A program made the position numbers and the translations under genes. A DNA stretch of 64,000 bases. Source: Palsa-1033 sp963735455 (GTDB lineage Bacteria; Chloroflexota; Limnocylindria; Limnocylindrales; CSP1-4). The notes below the pieces were generated by a model that was not told where the DNA came from, made no database searches, and was given only the letters and a program-made list of their open reading frames with translations. Location of the stretch: NCBI GenBank assembly GCA_963735455.1, contig CAVTKZ010000002.1, positions 1,240,001 through 1,304,000 of the forward strand. Reading direction: 5' to 3'. This document shows positions 59,629 to 64,000 of the stretch, piece after piece (positions within the stretch are counted from its first letter, which is position 1; each line of letters opens with the position of its first letter).

Positions 59629-61947
59629 TTGCCCAGCGGGCTCGAGGCAGATCAGCAGATCGGGGCCGGCTCGATCCGGCTTGTTCGACTGCGTCTCACC
59701 CTGGCCCTGCTGGCGATGGCAATCCTGCCCCTGGCCGTCGGCGCGCCGCTCCTGGCGACCGCCCTCGACGGCCAGCGATCGGCCGAGCAGCTCCGGGTCC
59801 AGCGCGACGCGGCGACCGCCGCCGGGGCAATCTCCTCGGCGCTCGATGCGCTCGAAACCTCGCTGACCCGGGCCGCCTCGGCCAGTGTCGTGGCCGGGGT
59901 CGCCCGGGGCGACAAGAACGCGATCACCAAGGCCCGTCCGATCCTCGATCCGGTCGCCGCCGACAGCAGCCACGGCGTGGTCGGGGTCGAGGTCGTGTCC
60001 GCCAACGGTTCGATCATCTTCCGGGAGACGGGCGGCAAGGTCACCACCAACTCGGGCCAGGACGGCACCGATCCCCTCCTCCAGGCCACCGGCTCGGCCG
60101 GCCAGGGCGACGTCGTCCTGGGCGACCCGTCGACCATCGCCGACGGGACGACGATCGTGGGCATCGCCGCGCCGCTGTCGGCCACCACCAGCGATGCCGC
60201 ACCGATCGGGATGCTCCGCCTGGACGTCTCGCTGTCGGCCCTGGTCAAGGCGGCCGGCGGCCAGTTCGAGGCGGGCACGTCGCTGGCCCTCACGGACGCC
60301 GGCGGCGCGTCGATCACCACGACCCAGGTGCCCAGCAGCTCGACCGGGTCCAATACCTACGCCGCGACGGCAGCGATCCCCAGCCACCCCGACTGGCACG
60401 TCCGGCTGGCCACTCCGGTTGCCTTCGGCTCGCCATCGATCGGGCTGTTCGCCCTGCTCGGCCTGGCAATCGCCGTGCTCCTGTCGCTCGTCGTGTGGAT
60501 GGCCAAGCAGGTCCTCCGGCCGGCCGAGCAGCTCGAGTCGTCGCGGGTCCGCCTCCATGACCTGTACCAGCTGGCCCGGGTCGACTCCCTCCGGGACATG
60601 CTCACCGGCCTGGGCAACCATCGCGCCTTCCAGGAGGAGGCCGATCGCCAGATCGACGCCTCCCGTCGCTACGGTGCCCCGCTGGCCGTGGTCACGATCA
60701 ACCTCGACGACTTCAAGGAGGTCAATGACCGCCTCGGCCACGAAGGCGGCGACGCCGTCCTGGCCCGCTTTGCCGAGCTGATCCAGGGCACGATCCGCTC
60801 ACCCGACCGGGCGTTCCGAACGGGTGCCGACGGCTTCGCGATCCTGCTCCCCCACACCGACGCCGACGGCGGCGAGATCTTTGCCCGGCGTCTCCTGGCG
60901 GTGGCCCTCGAGCCGGCCAGGAGCGCCGTCGGCCGGGACGGCATCTCGTTCTCGGCCGGCGTTTCGGCCTGTCCGGCGCTGGCCACTGACCGGCGCCACC
61001 TGATCGCCCAGGCCGAGGCCGCGATGGCCTCCGCCAAGCGCCATGGACGAACCGCGGTCGAGACCTTCGACCCAGCCCGGCACCGGGCGCCGGGTGTCCT
61101 GACCTCGGCCGCCGAAGCCTCCGCGGCCGTCGCCGAGACGGTCACCAACAAGCTGATCCGGCCGGTCTTCCAGCCGATCGTCGACCTGCGCAACGGCAAG
61201 GTGATCGGCTACGAGGGCCTCGTCCGGCCGTTGCCGGCTTCCGGCTTCCCCGACCCGAGCGCGATGTTCATCGCCGCCGAGCGAGCCGGCCGGACGGTCG
61301 AGCTCGACTATGCCTGCATCGAAGCCGTGGCAGTCGGCGCTGCCGACCTGCCCCGCGAGGCCATGATCACGATCAACGTCTCGCCTCGGACCCTGGAGCT
61401 GCCCGACTTCAGCCCGCCCCTCCTGGTCCGAACGCTGCATCGCGCCGGACTCGAGCCGGATCGGGTCGTAATCGAGATCACCGAGCGCGAGTCGATCGAG
61501 GAGATGGAGCGCCTCAAGCGCAACGTCGCCGCCTGCCGGGCGGCCGGCTTCCGGGTCGCGGCCGACGACGTCGGGGCCGGCAACGCCGGCCTTCGCCTGC
61601 TCAGCCAGATCCAGTTCGACATCGTCAAGATCGACCTGTCGCTGGTCCAGGACGGCGCCCTGTTCGAAACGTCGCTGGCGGTGGTCGGCTCGCTCCAGGA
61701 GCTCGCCCGGCGCTGGGGGGCGTGGGTGATCGCCGAAGGGATCGAGACGCCCGAGCAGCTCCGAGTCGTCCGTCAGCTGGAGATCACGGCCGGCCAGGGC
61801 TACCTCCTGGGCCGCCCCAACTCGACCGAGGAGCTGAACAAGGTGGATGCCTCGGCGGTCGACCTGTCGGCGCTCCTCGGGCGCGACAACTGGCTCCAGG
61901 ACCTGGCCCGCTCGGCCCCCGGGCTGGGCGCCGCGCAGTCGAGCTGA
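59629..61947 (+). CDS. membrane GGDEF-EAL protein with degenerate GGDEF
   Basis: 772 aa from TTG 59629; the start is uncertain. TM1 is LTLALLAMAILPLAVGAPLL, an outside sensor domain follows to about residue 265, and TM2 is GLFALLGLAIAVLLSLVVWM. GGDEF domain: DMLTGLGNHRAFQEEADRQI then RTGADGFAILLPHTD, where GGDEF reads GADGF, so cyclase activity is unlikely. EAL domain: PVFQPIVDLRNGKVIGYEGL (EGL for EAL), TINVSPRTLELPDF, VVIEITERESIEEM, RVAADDVGAGNAGLRLL, FDIVKIDLSLV and VIAEGIETPEQL. The catalytic acids are kept, so c-di-GMP phosphodiesterase activity is plausible. Confidence 0.88.
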   Translation: MPSGLEADQQIGAGSIRLVRLRLTLALLAMAILPLAVGAPLLATALDGQRSAEQLRVQRDAATAAGAISSALDALETSLTRAASASVVAGVARGDKNAITKARPILDPVAADSSHGVVGVEVVSANGSIIFRETGGKVTTNSGQDGTDPLLQATGSAGQGDVVLGDPSTIADGTTIVGIAAPLSATTSDAAPIGMLRLDVSLSALVKAAGGQFEAGTSLALTDAGGASITTTQVPSSSTGSNTYAATAAIPSHPDWHVRLATPVAFGSPSIGLFALLGLAIAVLLSLVVWMAKQVLRPAEQLESSRVRLHDLYQLARVDSLRDMLTGLGNHRAFQEEADRQIDASRRYGAPLAVVTINLDDFKEVNDRLGHEGGDAVLARFAELIQGTIRSPDRAFRTGADGFAILLPHTDADGGEIFARRLLAVALEPARSAVGRDGISFSAGVSACPALATDRRHLIAQAEAAMASAKRHGRTAVETFDPARHRAPGVLTSAAEASAAVAETVTNKLIRPVFQPIVDLRNGKVIGYEGLVRPLPASGFPDPSAMFIAAERAGRTVELDYACIEAVAVGAADLPREAMITINVSPRTLELPDFSPPLLVRTLHRAGLEPDRVVIEITERESIEEMERLKRNVAACRAAGFRVAADDVGAGNAGLRLLSQIQFDIVKIDLSLVQDGALFETSLAVVGSLQELARRWGAWVIAEGIETPEQLRVVRQLEITAGQGYLLGRPNSTEELNKVDASAVDLSALLGRDNWLQDLARSAPGLGAAQSS

Positions 61948-62000
61948 TCGTCCCCCGGCCGGGGTTTGCCCTCCCGCTCGATCGGCGTCAGGATTCGGCC

Positions 62001-63140
62001 GTGCGCTCCCACGTCATCCGGGCCCTGGCCGTGGCCGCTGTCGTCAGCCTGCTCAGCGCCTGCTCGCCCGCCGTCCCGACCGATTCGGGGGCCAGCGCCG
62101 AGCCCTCGCCGGCGCTCATCGGAGGCAGCAGCCTGCCCTCGATCGGTCCCGTTGCCAGCGGCCCGCCCTCGCCGATCGCCTGTGGCCGGGAGCTGCGGGT
62201 CGGCCTCGTGGCCCAGCCGGGCAGCCTGACCGACAACGGCTACAACCAGTCGGCGGTGGCCGGCCTGGCGGCCGCCGCGGCGGCCGCACCAACGTGCTTC
62301 CAGACCGACGGAGTGGCCACCAAGACCGTCGACGACGCCGCCTCGGACATCAAGGGCTACGCGGACGGCGGCTACGACGTCGTGATCGGCGTCGGCGAGT
62401 CGCTCGGGGATTCGCTGGGAGACGTCGCGCTCAGCCATCCGGGGGTGAGGTTCATCGGCATTGACGCCGCCCCCGGGGCGACCCACGACGGATCGTGGGC
62501 GGTCAACGGCGAGAGCCTCTTCTTCGCCGAGGATGAGCAGGGCTACCTGGCCGGCGCCCTGGCTGCGCTGCTCAGCCGGAGCCACACCGTCGGCGTGGTC
62601 GGCGGCCTGCTGCTGGTGCCCCAGGTCGAGAGCTCGGTCGAGGGCTTCCTCCACGGCGCCGCCGACACGCTGCCGGGGACGACGGTCGAGTTCGCCTACA
62701 CCGACTCGTTCAGCGACCCCGCCCAGGGTGGCACGGCCGCCACGGCCATGATCGCCAAGGGCGCCGACGTGATCTTCTCGACCGGCAGCGCGACCGGCGA
62801 CGGCGCGCTCCTGGCCGCCTGCAAGGCCGGGGTGCTGGCGATCGGCTCCGACAGCGACGAGGCGCTCAGCCTGCCCAAGGCCTCCGCCTGCCTCGTCTCG
62901 AGCGCCCTGAAGGACATCGGCGCGGCCCTGACGGCCGCTCTCCTGCGCCTCGCCGGGGGCTCGTTCACGGCCGGCTTCCACACCGACGACGTGGCCTCCG
63001 GCGGGGTCTCCCTGGCGCCCGGCCACCAGCTCGCGGGCGACATCACGCCGGCGATCCAGGCCCGCCTCGACGCGATCGTCCGGGACCTGGCCGATGGCTC
63101 GATCAAGCCGGACGTCGTGATCGACGGCAAGACGCCCTAG
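62001..63140 (+). CDS. BMP-family substrate-binding lipoprotein
   Basis: 379 aa from GTG 62001. The signal peptide ends in a lipobox (VSLLSACSP). BMP/Med fold: VGLVAQPGSLTDNGYNQSAV, GYDVVIGVGESLGDSLGDVA, GVRFIGIDAAPG, FFAEDEQGYLAGALAALLSR, GVVGGLLLVPQVESSVEGFL and ADVIFSTGSATGDGALLAAC. BMP proteins bind nucleosides or related compounds for ABC import. It converges with a nucleoside hydrolase gene with a 4-nt overlap of stops, which fits a purine or pyrimidine nucleoside ligand. No permease is in the window. Confidence 0.88.
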   Translation: MRSHVIRALAVAAVVSLLSACSPAVPTDSGASAEPSPALIGGSSLPSIGPVASGPPSPIACGRELRVGLVAQPGSLTDNGYNQSAVAGLAAAAAAAPTCFQTDGVATKTVDDAASDIKGYADGGYDVVIGVGESLGDSLGDVALSHPGVRFIGIDAAPGATHDGSWAVNGESLFFAEDEQGYLAGALAALLSRSHTVGVVGGLLLVPQVESSVEGFLHGAADTLPGTTVEFAYTDSFSDPAQGGTAATAMIAKGADVIFSTGSATGDGALLAACKAGVLAIGSDSDEALSLPKASACLVSSALKDIGAALTAALLRLAGGSFTAGFHTDDVASGGVSLAPGHQLAGDITPAIQARLDAIVRDLADGSIKPDVVIDGKTP

Positions 63141-64000
63141 GGAAACTGAGCGACGGCCTCGACCAGCAGGTCGACGAACCGGGCCCGGTCGATCGCCAGC
63201 CCGATCTCGGCGTTGACCGGCCGGCCCGTCTGGCCGGCCCGGTCGGCGACGGTCCGACCCCGGCTCAGCTCGCTGGCTGTCTCGACGTCGACCCGGCAGG
63301 CCTCGGTCTCGACCAGGCCCGGGAGCGCCACGTGGGCGACCGCGACCGCGTCATGGATCGGCGAGCCGTCCCAGCCGTAGCGCTCGCGGTGGAAGCGCCC
63401 GAAGAATTCGAGCAGGTCGGCGAAGACCCGTCCCGTCCGGGTCCCGAGGGCCGCCATCCGGGCGGCGTCGGCCGCGTTGACGATCGCCTGGTGGGTCACG
63501 TCCAGGCCGATCATCGTGATCGGCCGGCCGGCCTCGAAGACGATCGCGGCGGCCTCGGGATCGGCCCAGATGTTGAACTCGGCGGACGCCGTCACGTTGC
63601 CCTCGCCGATCGCGCCGCCCATCAGGCAGATCCGCTCGATCCGCTCGAGCAGGCGGGGATAGGTCCGGATCAGCAGGGCGATGTTCGTCAACGGGCCGGT
63701 CGGCACCAGGGTGACCGGCTTGCGCGGCCTCCTCGATCACCTGCCGGATGAGCTCGATCGCGTGCTCCGGCCGGGCCGCGACGGCCGGCTCGGGCAGGTC
63801 GGCCCCGTCCAGGCCGCTGGTCCCGTGGACGTTGACCGCGGCGTGGGCCGGCCGGAGGAGCGGTGCCGGGGCGCCGGCCGCGACCGGGATCCCGGTCCGT
63901 CCGAGCAGGGTCAGGACCCGCAGGGCGTTGCGGGTCGTTGCGGCGAGTGGGGCATTGCCGGCCACGGTCGTGATCGCCAGGACCTCCAGCTCGGGCCGGG
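63137..64000 (-). CDS. nucleoside hydrolase (IunH family), partial and frameshifted
   Basis: The 5' end lies beyond the right edge, so the N-terminal D-x-D-x-x-x-D-D calcium site is not visible. The family text is clear: LEVLAITTVAGNAPLAATTR, HGTSGLDGADLPEP, LTNIALLIRTYPRLLERIER, LMGGAIGEGNVTASAEFNIW ADPEAAAIVFEAG, MIGLDVTHQAIVNAADAARM, and SPIHDAVAVAHVALPGL with the HDAxA calcium ligand. One extra base near 63720 breaks the frame between QVIEEA and KPVTLVPTGPL-type text. It splits ribose from nucleosides. Convergent with the BMP lipoprotein gene. Confidence 0.9.

Overview
The window is GC-rich (about 70%), gene-dense bacterial DNA. The layout (rapZ-yvcK-whiA joined to tpiA, gpmA and secG; a YvcK with an N-terminal membrane segment; Gram-positive-type LexA boxes; lipoproteins with Ser/Pro/Ala linkers; CCA encoded in every tRNA) points to a high-GC Chloroflexota lineage, possibly the Limnocylindria/Ellin6529 group. 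This is inference; no rRNA or ribosomal-protein gene is present to settle it.

Region 1 (1-8.6 kb) looks like a hypoxia/dormancy island. It holds the start of a group 3 [NiFe]-hydrogenase operon (cNMP-binding protein, fused beta/gamma subunit, small subunit running off the left edge), two universal stress proteins, a zinc alcohol dehydrogenase, an acetyl-CoA hydrolase/transferase family gene, two small unknown proteins and a DevS/DevR-like two-component pair. Region 2 (8.7-14.4 kb) has seven tRNA genes in two clusters, htpX-lemA, an ECF sigma factor with a membrane Asp-box partner, and a lipoprotein. Region 3 (14.4-31 kb) is a long minus-strand block: uvrC, secD, secF, recJ, a PD40 propeller protein, pyrF, tatA, tatC, rapZ, yvcK, whiA, tpiA, gpmA, secG and a peptide-binding protein. 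Many of its genes overlap by 4 nt.

Region 4 (31-48.7 kb) is DNA repair: a UvrD-type helicase, a duplicated winged-helix protein, uvrA and uvrB (each with a LexA-like box upstream), then polA, mutM, an ABC-F ATPase and coaE, and a second ECF sigma/anti-sigma pair. Region 5 (48.8-64 kb) holds a FemAB-like acyltransferase, tRNA-Leu, small enzymes, a DedA protein, dnaE, a third ECF sigma/membrane-protein pair, a GGDEF-EAL protein, a BMP-family lipoprotein and a nucleoside hydrolase cut by the right edge.

At least seven genes (acetyl-CoA hydrolase, devR-like, yvcK, pyrF, one sigma factor, its anti-sigma factor and the nucleoside hydrolase) are broken by frameshifts. Almost all are explained by one extra base in an otherwise intact frame, and the corrected lengths are consistent. 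Base-level sequence error is the likely cause, and any apparent fusion or truncation here should be read with that in mind.
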